A stretch of 64,000 bases of DNA from Pholis gunnellus (GCA_910591455.2 OU342821.1:7068280-7132279), one strand, 5' to 3'. Counted from the first letter of the stretch, positions 24,871 to 34,723 are shown. The notes: generated from the sequence alone by a model not told the origin. Numbers and translations: made by a program.

Positions 24871-26194
24871 TTGTGGTCAGATTAAAAGCAGTTTGAGAGA
24901 CTCGGCATGGCAGCAGGGGATCACAGAGGTCAGAGTGTGGAGGCCCATGAGGAGGGAGAAAAAGAAAAGGAGAAAATCTGAAGTGGGATGAACATAAGGT
25001 CAGACAGGACATAAAAATGTTCTTGACAAAAGCGCACACAGAAGTCGAAGTCATTCGTCACTGCTGCAGACACCCTCGGCGCTCTATTAGCGACTAGGTC
25101 CCCTGCCCTACTTGAAACTAATTTGTTTTGTTAGTTCTGCAAAACAATCACAGCAACCCGGCAAAAAAAAAAATTAAAAAGTTTTTAATCTTTGCCTTTC
25201 ACAATCAGGAAACAGAGGAAATTAGATTTTGCAGGTGGGCATAACAGCATGTCACTCATCTGCAGAAATGACTGCCCCTGGCCAAATTAGACTTGGAAAT
25301 GCGAGGGTGACATTGAGTTGTTTCATATCATAAAATATGGAGCAGAAAGGCTTTCACATCACGATGAGAAGGGGAGTACAGAAGGAGAGATAAAGCTCTT
25401 CAGACTGTATTTAAAGGGGATAAGTGTAGAATACCGCTTATGGAGCAAAAAAAAGAAAAAAAAATCGACCTTGTCAGATTGTTCAACTCTACAGTTTAGC
25501 CGATGTTTATGAATGAAGGTAGATTTTAGAGAGTGAAGAGGTCTCAGGTGAAGTTGTGAAGTGGATGTGAATGGGGAATATTGAGTGGGTTTTCAGAAGT
25601 TTATAGGACCACTAAACGTAGGCTGGAATCGGACTATGCAATACTGTTGCCTTTGGAGATGCAGATCAGGTGATCGTGGGGTCTTGTCTTGGCCTAGAGA
25701 CATGGGCGATCAAAGATCGGTCGAGATTCAACGTGTGGTGTGCCTTCTTTCAAGACTTTCATTGTACACACTCTGTAGTTAATGCAAAGAAGACCAGAAA
25801 TGTCATTTTACCTTCTATTAGGACTTTTAGGAAAAGTCGTCTGTTTCCTCTTTGAAAAGTCGCCAAAGTTCTCAAATGTTCAATGTCTAAAAACGCAAGC
25901 AGCCGTACAAAAAAGTGAACGAAACTTTGGAGTGTTTCGATTTAAAGGTTTGTACATTAAAGAGATTTCCTTTACACTGTAAGCTTAGTAGAATATGAAA
26001 GTGTTTTCATTTGTTCTTACAAAACAGTTTGGTTTCCGGAGGATGAATGTCATTGAGCGAAATTCGACAACTGCCATTATAAACCATAATCACACAACCC
26101 AAGATTTGATCAAGGAAGGCATTTTAAAATGAAAAAAGTGTGGGTAACATGTTTAAAGTGTTTTGTACTGAACTCCTGCGCAATGTCTCCACAG

Positions 26195-26260
26195 CCTCCA
26201 TCACGGACGACAAGGGGAGAAGGAGCTGCCTTCGACTCAAAGTCTTCGTCAGGCCTCAGG
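26195..26260 (+). CDS. efna5: ephrin-A5 exon 3 (end of receptor-binding domain)
   Basis: This 66-bp exon continues exon 2 in frame. T+CC gives Ser, followed by S-I-T-D-D-K-G-R-R-S-C-L-R-L-K-V-F-V-R-P-Q. RRSCLRLKVFVRP is the last strand of the ephrin beta-barrel and carries the fourth conserved cysteine, which by family knowledge pairs with the SSCDH cysteine of exon 2. The acceptor is ACAG at 26191-26194 and the donor is GTGAGT at 26261. The exon ends with one extra G, so exons 4 and 5, which both begin AC, each restore a GAC (Asp) codon. The 22-residue coding content matches the corresponding segment of mammalian ephrin-A5. Confidence 0.93.
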
Positions 26261-26382
26261 GTGAGTCGCAGATTGTTGAGTCTAGGCCCGTTCTATTGTG
26301 CGCCGGCCTGTGATCGGGCTGTGTGCGAGTGACGTTCGAGTTCTCTAATCTTCATATCCTCTCTCCTCTTTGTTTTTCAAAG
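26261..26382 (+). other. efna5: efna5 intron 3, 122 bp
   Basis: This is a very short GT-AG intron (GTGAGT to AAAG). Reading on from exon 3 meets an in-frame TGA, so retention would truncate the protein before the GPI signal. A pyrimidine-rich tract (TCCTCTCTCCTCTTTG) precedes the acceptor. Confidence 0.85.
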
Positions 26383-26463
26383 ACAATTGTGTGAAAAGCC
26401 CTGGCACCGTGCAGGAAGGGGTCGATTTTGACGACAACAGTCAAAACTCCCTAGAACCCAGAG
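26383..26463 (+). CDS. efna5: ephrin-A5 exon 4, 81-bp symmetric stem cassette
   Basis: This exon encodes D-N-C-V-K-S-P-G-T-V-Q-E-G-V-D-F, then D-D-N-S-Q-N-S-L-E-P-R. It lies in the unstructured stem between the receptor-binding domain and the GPI signal. It aligns in length and in the SLEP motif with the 27-residue stem exon of mammalian EFNA5, which is known to be skipped in a short isoform. It is a multiple of three and both ends are in the same phase, so including or skipping it keeps the frame. Both splice sites look weak: the acceptor ends CAAAG rather than CAG, and the donor is GTTGGT rather than GTAAGT. The sequence is much more diverged than exons 2 and 3, as expected for a stem. Coding status is inferred from position, frame and family layout. 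Confidence 0.85.
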
Positions 26464-26738
26464 GTTGGTGGGAAAATATAGTACATAATAACATTTGTGT
26501 GTGTTTGTTACCACTGCTAAAAAGCTTTTATTTATTATCATGATTTGTGAATCTACATGCACATACTGCCTGTTAATAGCATACAATCCTGTAATTATGC
26601 ATTTATAAACGACTTTTTATAGCAAATATGTAATCTGCAGATGTTTGACTGTTAATCAAAAGAAGCTGCCCTGCTCTACCCTTCCTGCTAAGCTAGGCTA
26701 ACCATCACCGGTTTTCATTTTAAATTCTTTCCTTTCAG
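26464..26738 (+). other. efna5: efna5 intron 4, 275 bp
   Basis: This short intron has the unusual donor GTTGGT and a good TTTCCTTTCAG acceptor. It is AT-rich with no repeat recognised. Confidence 0.82.
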
Positions 26739-26863
26739 ACGGCATCGGTCACGAGTCTCCAGAGCCGGCTCGAAGGAACGTGAACGCCGTCGGTCGGCGC
26801 CACACTTCGGTCCTCCTGCTCAGCTCCGCCCTCATACTCCTGGCTGCCATCTTGTCTTTATAG
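26739..26863 (+). CDS. efna5: ephrin-A5 exon 5: C-terminal stem, GPI signal, stop
   Basis: This is the terminal coding part, 125 bp ending with TAG at 26861-26863. After a TTTCAG acceptor (26733-26738) it encodes DGIGHESPEPARRNVNAVGRR followed by HTSVLLLSSALILLAAILSL. This is a short hydrophilic stem, a basic spacer, and a hydrophobic tail with no cytoplasmic residues: the layout of a GPI-attachment signal that is cleaved in the endoplasmic reticulum and replaced by the lipid anchor. A small-residue attachment site probably lies in the N-V-N-A-V-G stretch, but the exact residue cannot be fixed by eye. ESPEP resembles the ESAEP of mammalian ephrin-A5, supporting the assignment. No transmembrane-plus-cytoplasmic tail is present, which excludes an ephrin-B. 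Confidence 0.92.
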
Positions 26864-26973
26864 CGCCCAGTCTGAGGAATCCCCCAGAAATGGACTGTCC
26901 TGATTGGACCAGAGGCCACCCTACCCTGCAACCCCTCCCCTCAAGGAGCACTTTTTGAAATAATAATAATACA

Positions 26974-26979
26974 AATAAA
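26974..26979 (+). terminator. AATAAA, possible proximal poly(A) signal
   Basis: The hexamer lies about 110 bases after the stop codon and is followed immediately by an A run and later by CT-rich sequence. Use of this site would give a very short 3' UTR. The downstream GT/T-rich element is poor, so confidence is low. Confidence 0.25.
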
Positions 26980-27808
26980 AAAAAAAACCACTGACAATCT
27001 CTCTCAGTGAAAAGAGAGAGGAAGGGACTTCGACACTGAAGCCTTCGTTGTTTTTTGACTCGACAACTAGAGTGATTCTTGACTTTTTGATGGGTGCCGA
27101 CGGTCGAGGCGCCCCGAGGTGAGAGAGGCGCAGTCTCTTACGTGTTTGTTCTGCTGTTCACAGTATGCAGATATTAAAAGACAAGCACACGTACATGCTT
27201 TTCAAACATATACACGCGCAGAACACAAACTACACAGCCAGTGAGTACACCCTTTCGCTTGAATGGCAAAGAAGCACAGCAGGATCCCTCAAAAGTTTAC
27301 AGACTTTTAAAAAATTTCTTTTTTTTTTAGTTGTTTTTAGTTCAGGAAGACATCACGTAACTCCCTGACATGCAACATAATTACAATCTCACATCAAGGT
27401 GGAAGATGTTTGGAAGAAGATCCGGGAGCGACGCATCACGTACAGGTCGATGGGAAAGAAAAAACGAGACGGATGTTGTCACTAAGAGACGGTTGCAGAG
27501 GGCGTGGGCCTCTGATGACTTAACCTTCCTCTCAGGTTATAAAGGAGTCGGATGTTGAGAGTAAAGAAATTTAAAGAGGCACTCATCTTTTAGTGTTTGG
27601 ATAGGGCCGAATTAATGATCGATTAATGCGTTCGTTTTTGTTTTTTTAACAAATCACCTAATTCAATTGTAGCAGCCAACACGAGTGTACAGTAAAATAT
27701 TTGAAGTGGATATGGTATTTTGCCCGGCAAAATGTATTTTCCTATTTATTGTGAAGTCCTCGTGCTTTTTTTCTGTTCTGGTTTAGTCTGTGAGTACAGT
27801 AGAAAGGC

Positions 27809-27814
27809 AATAAA
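27809..27814 (+). terminator. AATAAA, possible alternative poly(A) signal
   Basis: The hexamer AATAAA is followed by an A run and then moderately T-rich sequence. It could end a 3' UTR of about 950 bases; not decisive. Confidence 0.25.
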
Positions 27815-28110
27815 AAAACAAAACAATTACACTTACCCATTAAGTTAGTTCATCTTACGCCGTTGTTTTGATACAATCATACGAAAAACACTGAGAACGG
27901 TCTATGTATCTGTTTGGCTTGATCGCTGATATGTTCTTTTAATTGTTTTTAACAAAGTCCAGAAGGAAAAAGAAAAAAAAAGTCTGATGTGCTATCAGGG
28001 TGTAGTGATCGTAGAATATTTCTGTTTCGATTATGTCATTAAAAATGTCACAAATGTAGTTTTACTCTTTACACTATTGCTTTTGTGAATCACTGTCATA
28101 ACACAACTAT

Positions 28111-28118
28111 TGTATATA
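28111..28118 (+). promoter_or_regulatory. Pumilio-type element TGTATATA in 3' UTR
   Basis: The sequence TGTATATA matches the PUM1/2 consensus UGUANAUA in the sense orientation of the efna5 transcript. It is one of four matches (also 28977-28984, 29533-29540 and 31073-31080). Function depends on the 3' UTR being as long as inferred. Confidence 0.35.
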
Positions 28119-28287
28119 GAGATCCTACAACGTTCAGGGATGTGTCCATGCCTAACATGAGGCCATTTTTATTTTTTTTTATTTTTTAAATCAGGAGGGT
28201 TACTCTTCCTCGACTCAAGCAGCACAAGTTTTCTGTGGCTAAAGATGTTTCGGTGAGACAGTGACCGAGTTACAGAGCAGGTGGTAG

Positions 28288-28289
<2 letters not shown>

Positions 28290-28320
<31 letters not shown>
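28290..28320 (+). repeat. (GT)n microsatellite in 3' UTR
   Basis: About 15 uninterrupted GT units followed by a G-rich stretch; it would be transcribed as a GU-repeat in the efna5 mRNA. Confidence 0.9.
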
Positions 28321-28322
<2 letters not shown>

Positions 28323-28976
28323 GCAGGGGGTGGTGCGTGATTCAGTTGCCCTCTTTGATGTCGTGTAAAGTGGCGTCTGTACAGAAAATACACCGGGGGC
28401 ACCCTCGTACCGGTTATTTCTGGAATGAAAAAAAAAAGAAAAAGTAGAAATTGACCACCAGCGGAGACGGCATAAGCAGAGCGAGGTGTCCTGTTCTCTT
28501 AGGGCAAACTGAAACTCTGCACTGGTGGACCTGAGACAGCAAAGAAAAGGAGAGCGAGATGTGAAGCTTTGAAAATGCTCCTGTTGAGATCCGTAGTCAT
28601 GTTTTCCACGCAGGAGCACGCGGTAAACATGTATTCTACATCAGCTCGACTGTCGATGCGATCGCTTATTATTTTGCATTTAGAGGTTTCTGATGGAATG
28701 GCGTGTCATGCGCAGTGATGATCACTTTTAAATTAGTACATGTTGCTCTTCTCCTTAATTTAAATCAACCTGGTTGTGATCTTTTTTTTTTCCTCCAATC
28801 GACCAATCCTGACAATGCAATCTGAAAAAAAACCACCTTCCATTCTCCTGCTCACCAAAGCTTTGCTCAGCACGTCCAAGTCCAGGGTCGGTGAGCCACG
28901 CGTGACTCTGGCTCTTTTCCTCGCTCCGCTATCGTTATGCACTCACGCCTCTAAAGCGTCAAAATTCACTTGTGAA

Positions 28977-28984
28977 TGTATATA
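28977..28984 (+). promoter_or_regulatory. Pumilio-type element TGTATATA in 3' UTR
   Basis: A perfect TGTANATA match in the sense orientation, within unique AT-rich sequence. Confidence 0.35.
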
Positions 28985-29532
28985 AATGTCCGTAATTATC
29001 GACAAGCCGACTTCAAATTCATTTTGAATCATGCATTTCATGTGTTGTAAATGCTAGGGCCACTCTTAGGGTAAATAACACTAAACCTTGTCATTTTTAA
29101 GGCAAAAGTCATAATGAGAATAAAATGAAATTTCAAAAACAACATCTTAGTAGTAGAGTACAATTCAATTTTAAAAGGAAAAGTAATGATAGGAGGAGAA
29201 TTGAATTCTGCATTCACATGGAATCAGGCAGACGGCAAACCAAATATCATATAGTGGAAAAGAGCAGGTCGGTAAAATTAGATGAGGCCGGCAAAGAATA
29301 TTGAATATTGAATATGAAGAGAAAGCTGCATTCCACAGCTATGTGCATTACTACACTTGCGTAAAAGTCATCAAATAATTTGATTTAATGTATTTAATTC
29401 CATCACTATAGCAACATATATCGTCATGCGTGTTTTCACAGGCTGAGGTCTCGCTGTGATGAGTTAACTGAAGTTGATTTGTAAAATCAGTGCTCTGCCC
29501 CTTTAAAAGAAAAGGTAATTTATGCTCTCAAA

Positions 29533-29540
29533 TGTATATA
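29533..29540 (+). promoter_or_regulatory. Pumilio-type element TGTATATA in 3' UTR
   Basis: A perfect TGTANATA match in the sense orientation, just upstream of the repeat-derived part of the UTR. Confidence 0.3.
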
Positions 29541-29609
29541 TAATTACATCTAATTCTGTACTGATATTTAATTATTTCAAATGTTTAGGTCTTCTCTCTT
29601 CTGTTTCAC

Positions 29610-29890
29610 AGACAAAAACGCAAAGACCGTTCATGTTCACTGAACGTCTACATAGAAATGTAATTAAATCTGAGCAAAGAGTGTCCGGGAGGCTTTGGAG
29701 GAATCGTTCATTTAAAAAGGCCATCGTGTAGCATTTCAAGGGATTTATTAGCAGAAATGGAATATAGTATTCTTGACGAATCGTTGTGTTTTCGTTAGAT
29801 TGGAATGAACGCTTCAAATCTACGTAAACAGCGGGTCGTCTTCACTTAGTCCCCCATGTTGATGCCACCAAATCCTACACACTGTCCCTT
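29610..29890. mobile_element. percomorph-type dispersed repeat inside the 3' UTR
   Basis: The stretch carries phrases I recognise from a common, unnamed teleost repeat: GCAGAAATGGAATATAGTAT, the GTTTTCGTTAGATTGGAATG region, and CCAAATCCTACACACTGTCC at its right end. Boundaries are approximate and no target duplication was found. If the 3' UTR extends through it, the mature transcript carries repeat sequence. Confidence 0.5.
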
Positions 29891-31072
29891 TAAGGAAATA
29901 AATGATGTATTTTGAGGGTGAGAATAGTTGTTGGAGCAAATCATTTTCAATTTGAGGGCACAAATTAGCACATTAGCAAACATCTTGTCCTCCTCACACC
30001 TACCAGCCATCGTGTGTTTTAGTTCACCATTAAGAGTCCACTGTCACTGTAATCATTGCCTCTAGCCACGCCACAACGGCAAAAAACAATCTGTTAGTTT
30101 TGTGGATACTGTGTATCCAACAATGAGTCTGTTGTAACACACAGCGTTAGATACTTTCTCTTTTTTCACACCTCTTTTGAAGGGCACATTAATGTTCTTA
30201 GCAAGAAAAAAAAATTCAATGTTTGATATATTAAAAAAAATGCTTTGTTTCATTTTATATGTCTTTTATACAAAAAAAAAAAAAAAACAGGATCAACATT
30301 GCACCCCCTGTCTGTAAATGTGTTTGTGCAAATATGGCACATATCATGCAGTGTGGTCGGGTCACAATCATGGATCAAAGGGCCTGAAGAAAGAACCGAC
30401 GGGGCAAGAATACCGGTTTTCCCTCCTTTCCCCGCCACGAAAAAAAGACACTCTTGTTTATTGTGTTGTTGCATCGAAAGTGTCTTTAAGGTGCAGGATG
30501 TTCTGTGTGTCTGCTCGTGGTCTTTCGCTGATCTTCACCTCCAACTGTTTCCGAGCCAGGCTGCGGCGGGACAACTTTGTTGCAGGACTCAGGAGACGCT
30601 TTTATTGGTGTGGAAAGCTCAACGTGTTTGTTTGTGGCAGCGGCAGGAAGTCTGTTTTCCACCTCCAATGTTGGTGTTTCATGTTCTCTGGAGCTAACTG
30701 TGCTACAAGGAGGGCGAGTGATATGTTCTAAGGACTTCTTTCTTCACCTGGTTTTGATACCATGTAGCCTGAAGCTAACACCACGGTGTCCCTGGTTTGT
30801 AGTGTCTGTTTTCCATCCTCTGTATCTTAAAAAAGAAGAAAAAAGAAAAAAAAGGATGTGCGCTTTTGTCAGTGCATCTAGCATTGGGGAGGTTTATTTG
30901 CTACTTTACTAGACTTGGATGTGCCACAAAACTGCACATTTCTTTTGACCTTGTAGTAAGTGTAACTTGTGCCTATATGACCCCCATCCTCTCCTGTACT
31001 CATCTAAACTCTTCTAATGTCTGTTTCCTGCTCAATCCCTCACTAGAATTTTCTACAAAAAGGCAATTTCTT

Positions 31073-31080
31073 TGTAAATA
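31073..31080 (+). promoter_or_regulatory. Pumilio-type element TGTAAATA near the 3' end
   Basis: TGTAAATA lies about 60 bases upstream of the likely distal AATAAA, a position often seen for functional 3' UTR elements. Confidence 0.35.
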
Positions 31081-31141
31081 CACGTGTTGGAGCAGCTATG
31101 ACTAACAAAAAAAAAAAAGAAAAAAAAAAAAAAAAGGATTT

Positions 31142-31147
31142 AATAAA
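31142..31147 (+). terminator. AATAAA, likely distal poly(A) signal of efna5
   Basis: AATAAA is followed within 10-40 bases by the T- and GT-rich TTTCTTTGTCGTTG and a T-rich stretch to about 31190. This is the usual layout of a vertebrate cleavage site, with cleavage likely near 31,160-31,170. It follows an A-rich run at 31108-31137, so oligo(dT)-primed cDNA ends mapping there could be internal-priming artefacts. Confidence 0.55.
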
Positions 31148-31169
31148 TATTTCTTTGTCGTTGTAATCA

Positions 31170-31518
31170 TCGTGTCTCATTTGTTTTATTAAATTGTCAC
31201 GCAAACGAGTGACACGTTTGCTAAATGGAGAGAACATCAACAAAGGGGCGGGAAGGCTTCGTCGGAGAGAGCGCTGGATGTTTGTCGCTGTTGTCACTCG
31301 ACGCATAATCACACAGGCAGAGTCCGGGGGAAGTGGCTGAACAGCTGTTTCTCTGTAATCGGGAGGCAATTCGCTGACTGAAAAAACCCCCCAAAAAAAC
31401 AGCTTCAATTAATCTTGCGGGAATGTGCAGCGGCTTCAGGGAGCTCCGCCGTCTCGCACACTCATACGCTTCGCTCTGCCTCTCTCTCTCCTGCTGTCTG
31501 CTTCAATTCCTCACTTTG

Positions 31519-31554
<36 letters not shown>

Positions 31555-31990
31555 TCTCTCTCTCTCTCTCTCTCTGTGACTTCACCTCTCAGCGGCATGC
31601 TGTAAAAAGTTGAAGACATCCTATCTCAACATTCTACTGCGTTGTCACAAACACATTGCCAGGAAAAGGTCAAGAACACACCGCTCTTTGGTCCGGTGTG
31701 ACAAGCTGTTTTGTCAGGTGTCTGGATTAAAGTGTGCTGCTGGTGGGAATGGTTTGGGGCCATGAACTTGCTCAGTGGTGGGAGGAATTATTTCCACTCC
31801 CAGGTACTTGTCACAAGAGACAAAATTATTAATCAGGGGCCAAAAGTGATGAAACACGAAGGGGGTAAAGTTCCAAAACACTTGATCCTACATTTTCACT
31901 ACAATCTCCCTGACTGGGAGAAATGATTTCAAACGTCATGCTGCCAGTTTGTATCGCAGGCTTCCTATCATAGATTTCGCAAAGCCCAAG
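31170..31990. other. intergenic, 3' flank of efna5
   Basis: Unique sequence with one CT microsatellite; no gene recognised. Confidence 0.5.
31522..31575 (+). repeat. (CT)n microsatellite, interrupted once
   Basis: Two CT runs are separated by TTCC. Confidence 0.9.
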
Positions 31991-31994
31991 CGAA

Positions 31995-32185
31995 GATTAC
32001 ATTACAGTCATTTAGCAGATGCTTTTATCCAAAGCGACATACAATTCAGTATCTATCTATTCACCGTATAGGCACAGCTACGGGAGCAATTTGGGGTTAA
32101 GTGCTCACTAGTGGAGCAGGGGATTGAACCGCCGCTCCTCTGATTGCAGGACGGCCCTGCTCTCCACTTAGCCAAGGTCACCCAC
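31995..32185 (-). mobile_element. tRNA-derived SINE, minus strand, copy 1
   Basis: Read on the minus strand it starts tRNA-like, with an A-box-type TGGCTAAGTGG (32164-32174) and a perfect B box GGTTCAATCC (32121-32130). It then runs through CTTAACCCCAAATTGCTCCC and ends with the tail CTTTGGATAAAAGCATCTGC and TAAATGACTGTAATGTAATC. That tail is shared by widespread teleost SINEs, I believe of the V-SINE type. It is about 190 bp. No target duplication was identified. Confidence 0.7.
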
Positions 32186-32189
32186 CCCC

Positions 32190-33830
32190 AAAGATAACTG
32201 ATGACATCAATGTGACATCTTGAGTTATTTTTGGGATCTTCCAGAGCTACAGGAGACACTGTCCAACGCTTCTCACAGGCCGAGGAGGAAGCTCATCTTC
32301 ATGTGTAAAATGTGTGGAGTGCAAGCAACACCACACTGTAAAAGTATTACGTTTCATGTAGAAGCTTTACATTGGAAATCTTACTAGTGAAAGAAAATAA
32401 GTATGAGCAAAAAACTGCACTCAAGTATCAAAAGTGAAAGTTCGGATAGTGATGACGAGTTTCACAGTTGGGTGAAAACTTTAAAATGTATTTAAAAAAA
32501 GAAAATTCATAAAAAGAAAAATCATAAAATGCAGATGGAAAAATCCCCAAACATCAAACCTGTGTATACTTGAGTAAAACTATTTAAGTTACTTTCCACG
32601 TCTGCAGCTCTGAGGTTGGATATTTTGACGTTCCTCCAGTCATGTCTGCCCCATCGGGAACATGATGTAAGGAGTATTTGTCCACTTTGGGAACAATGAA
32701 ACATCCAGCTGATGTAAAGGCCTCTGAGGGCTGGTTCTCTCTTCTTCCATAACCGCCGGTGACACCCAAGTCCACCGCCGCCCTCCGTCTTGGTCCTCAG
32801 GAGGCCACGTCTATTCTCAGGCGGCCCTGTGGTCGGGTGCTATCTGAAGGACACGCTGCAGTCAGTGGAGCTCCAACAGTGGTTTACAGACAGAAGAGAG
32901 GCCTTAGTGGCTAGAGAGACTTCACTGCAAGCACAAGGGCCCACTTCAGTCTTGAACCCAAAGTGTCCACCCTGCTGAAGTGTCCTTGAGCAAAATGATT
33001 GAGTCATAAAATCCTGTCTCGTTTCAAGATATTAACACTCTTAGCATTTCTTGAAACGACACAATTTGCCTCAGAAACAGACTGAAATCATCTCGCTGCT
33101 CTGGCAGATTTCATTAAATTATTTTAAGAAAAGTATTTTAGGACCATTTCCACGGCAACCACTGATTCTGTAAACACAAAATACACATGGAGAGTTTCAT
33201 ATGCAGACACTGATGTGGTTTATCAGCCCTGTCTGGTGTACTCCTGACTTGCAACAGAAAGCACATTTTGCGAGGAGCATAAAACTGTCTGGATTACATT
33301 TTCATCAGTAAAATATGGAAGCGTCAATTAAGGCATTTGGCAAGTCACAAAATGTCGCCACTGAAAGCATCAGTAAATGTTTAATGGCCACATATTTCAC
33401 TTGTTTTTTTCTGTCACAGCAACTTCAGCCATGTTTTACCTTTTTATGGTGCAGCACTTGGTTAAGTTTAGAGATCATGGTCTTAGTTTTGATTCATAAA
33501 AGTCTGCAGTGACATGAAGCATGAGACACAAATATTTAATAATATATGACCCAAACCAATATTGCTCAAACCTCTCATGGGACTCAAGCTGCCAACCCCG
33601 AACTCCTGCTCTTTGCACAATCCATCCCAAAACCACAAGCCCTGTGCGGTAAAGAAATGTTGTACTTCCTGCAATCCAAAAAAACAATGCCACAGAAGAT
33701 GATCCAGGAATCGATTACGCATTCATCTAAAACCTAATTGGCTTAAATAGCATAATAGCATATGAATGTATTTGCAGGAGCAAGGGTTGGTTTTAAACTA
33801 AATATATTTGAATTTCAATGATATTCGCTC
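32190..33830. other. intergenic, mostly unrecognised
   Basis: AT-rich sequence. About 32880-33000 has the SINE-like phrases GGCCTTAGTGGCTAGAGAGA and AAGTGTCCTTGAGCAAAATG, which suggest a degraded + strand copy of a tRNA-derived SINE. The rest is unassigned. Confidence 0.4.
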
Positions 33831-34067
33831 CCTCTATGGCAGGCATGTCCAAAGTCCGGCCCGCGGGCCAATCACGGCCCGAGGTCAGATTTTATACGGC
33901 CCGCGCCTTCTGTCTTAAAATGCATTATTTATGGCCCGCCAGCACAGTCAAAACGGAATGAATAAATCATACAAATTCAACATGCAACTCCTCTTTTCAC
34001 CTCATGGTGGCAGCACCACTCTGTAACTGTCTGGCTTTTTTTAATTGTCTCTGACCCTTCAACTGTC

Positions 34068-34124
34068 ATGGCTACGGCAAGTAAAATAAGGAAAGTCGAT
34101 ACCGAGGACCGCCGCTTTCATAGT
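34068..34124 (+). pseudogene. remnant of hAT transposase N-terminus
   Basis: The frame starts M-A-T-A-S-K-I-R-K-V-D-T-E-D-R-R-F-H, which resembles the N-terminal start of hAT transposases of the kind domesticated as GTF2IRD2/ZBED5-like genes. It then runs into a C tract and stops resembling anything. Only about 18 residues, so the assignment is tentative. Confidence 0.4.
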
Positions 34125-34497
34125 TTTTCACCGAAACCCCCCCCCCCCTCCGTTACAGTTCAGACTTGCTCGGTTAAGGATAACGTCCACTGCATGCGGA
34201 ACTTTGTTTGTTAACATTCGTCATTATCGCGATTTAGGAGGAAAAAAAACGTAACGCGATGAAACATGCCCGGTTCAGTTCACGCGGTCACTCGTTAACG
34301 TTAAACCGGAACACCGGCGGATCTGCTGGCAGGTTGTTTTTTTTAACTCAAAGTAGAATGAGGATGATTTCGTGGTGACAATAACTTTTAAGACCACGAT
34401 GATGAGGCCCAGATACTGATGAGATGATGAGGTCAAAGAGCTTCAGGGAGAGGACGCTGTTTGTGTAGCGCAGCTTGATGCAGGGCTGAGATGTGAA

Positions 34498-34546
34498 GGA
34501 GCTGGGCCTGGATAAAGGTGGAGCTGGGCCTGGATAAAGGTGGAGG
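34498..34546 (+). repeat. 22-bp tandem duplication inside the hAT element
   Basis: GCTGGGCCTGGATAAAGGTG plus GA is present twice head to tail (34501-34522 and 34523-34544). Confidence 0.9.
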
Positions 34547-34588
34547 TCTACTCTAAACAGACGTGAGTACAGCTTCCTGCTGTCGCAG

Positions 34589-34723
34589 TGTTTTAGAAAT
34601 ATTGATAAGGCAGGGTATGCTAAATGCTGCCTGTGCTCCAAGGAGATGAACTACAGTAACAAGGGCTCACGTGCCCTCTCATCACACTGCCAGACACTGT
34701 TCACTGTGATGACCACAGCCAGG
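34589..34723 (+). pseudogene. BED-type zinc-finger fragment of a transposase
   Basis: The frame reads C-F-R-N-I-D-K-A-G-Y-A-K-C-C-L-C-S-K and continues through E-M-N-Y-S-N-K-G to an A-L-S-S-H-C. The C-x2-C pair, the Y-S-N-K-G turn and the downstream His/Cys match BED fingers of hAT-related transposases. The rest of a transposase is missing. It may derive from a different element than the 34068 remnant. Confidence 0.45.

Larger units (their letters stand above)
19290..26194 (+). other. efna5: efna5 intron 2
   Basis: This 6,905-bp intron lies between a GTGAGT donor and an ACAG acceptor. 19340-20950 is AT-rich unique-looking sequence with nothing recognised. About 20960-21610 and 23320-23600 are dispersed repeats, listed separately. 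22080-22680 is a GC-rich, repeat-poor block. 24240-25080 is unique apart from one GT run, and 25080-26190 is unique AT-rich sequence. No internal exon is supported. If the intron were retained, exon 2 would read through about 16 codons to a TGA, giving a truncated protein without the GPI signal. Confidence 0.85.
26864..31165 (+). other. efna5: probable efna5 3' untranslated region
   Basis: The stretch follows the stop codon without any recognisable new exon. It is AT-rich with long A and T runs, and ends with AATAAA followed by a T/GT-rich stretch near 31150-31190. A UTR of about 4.3 kb is plausible because mammalian EFNA5 also has a multi-kilobase 3' UTR. Weaker or earlier AATAAA hexamers occur at 26974, 27809, 29119 and 29897, so shorter transcripts are possible. 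It contains a GT microsatellite (28290-28320), a repeat-derived part (about 29610-29890) and four TGTANATA motifs. The 3' end is inferred, not proven. Confidence 0.6.

Noticed and set aside
18997..26863. Ephrin-A2, A3 or ephrin-B assignment
   Set aside because: RGDYHIDVCINDYLDV, FRPGREYYYI and the SLEP stem exon favour A5; a GPI-type tail without cytoplasmic domain excludes ephrin-B.
30245..30697. 150-codon open frame in the 3' UTR
   Set aside because: Begins with a Lys run from a poly(A) tract, has overlapping frames on both strands and no recognisable domain.
32121..32174. tRNA gene
   Set aside because: The A and B boxes belong to a SINE: no complete cloverleaf is evident and the body and tail are SINE-type.
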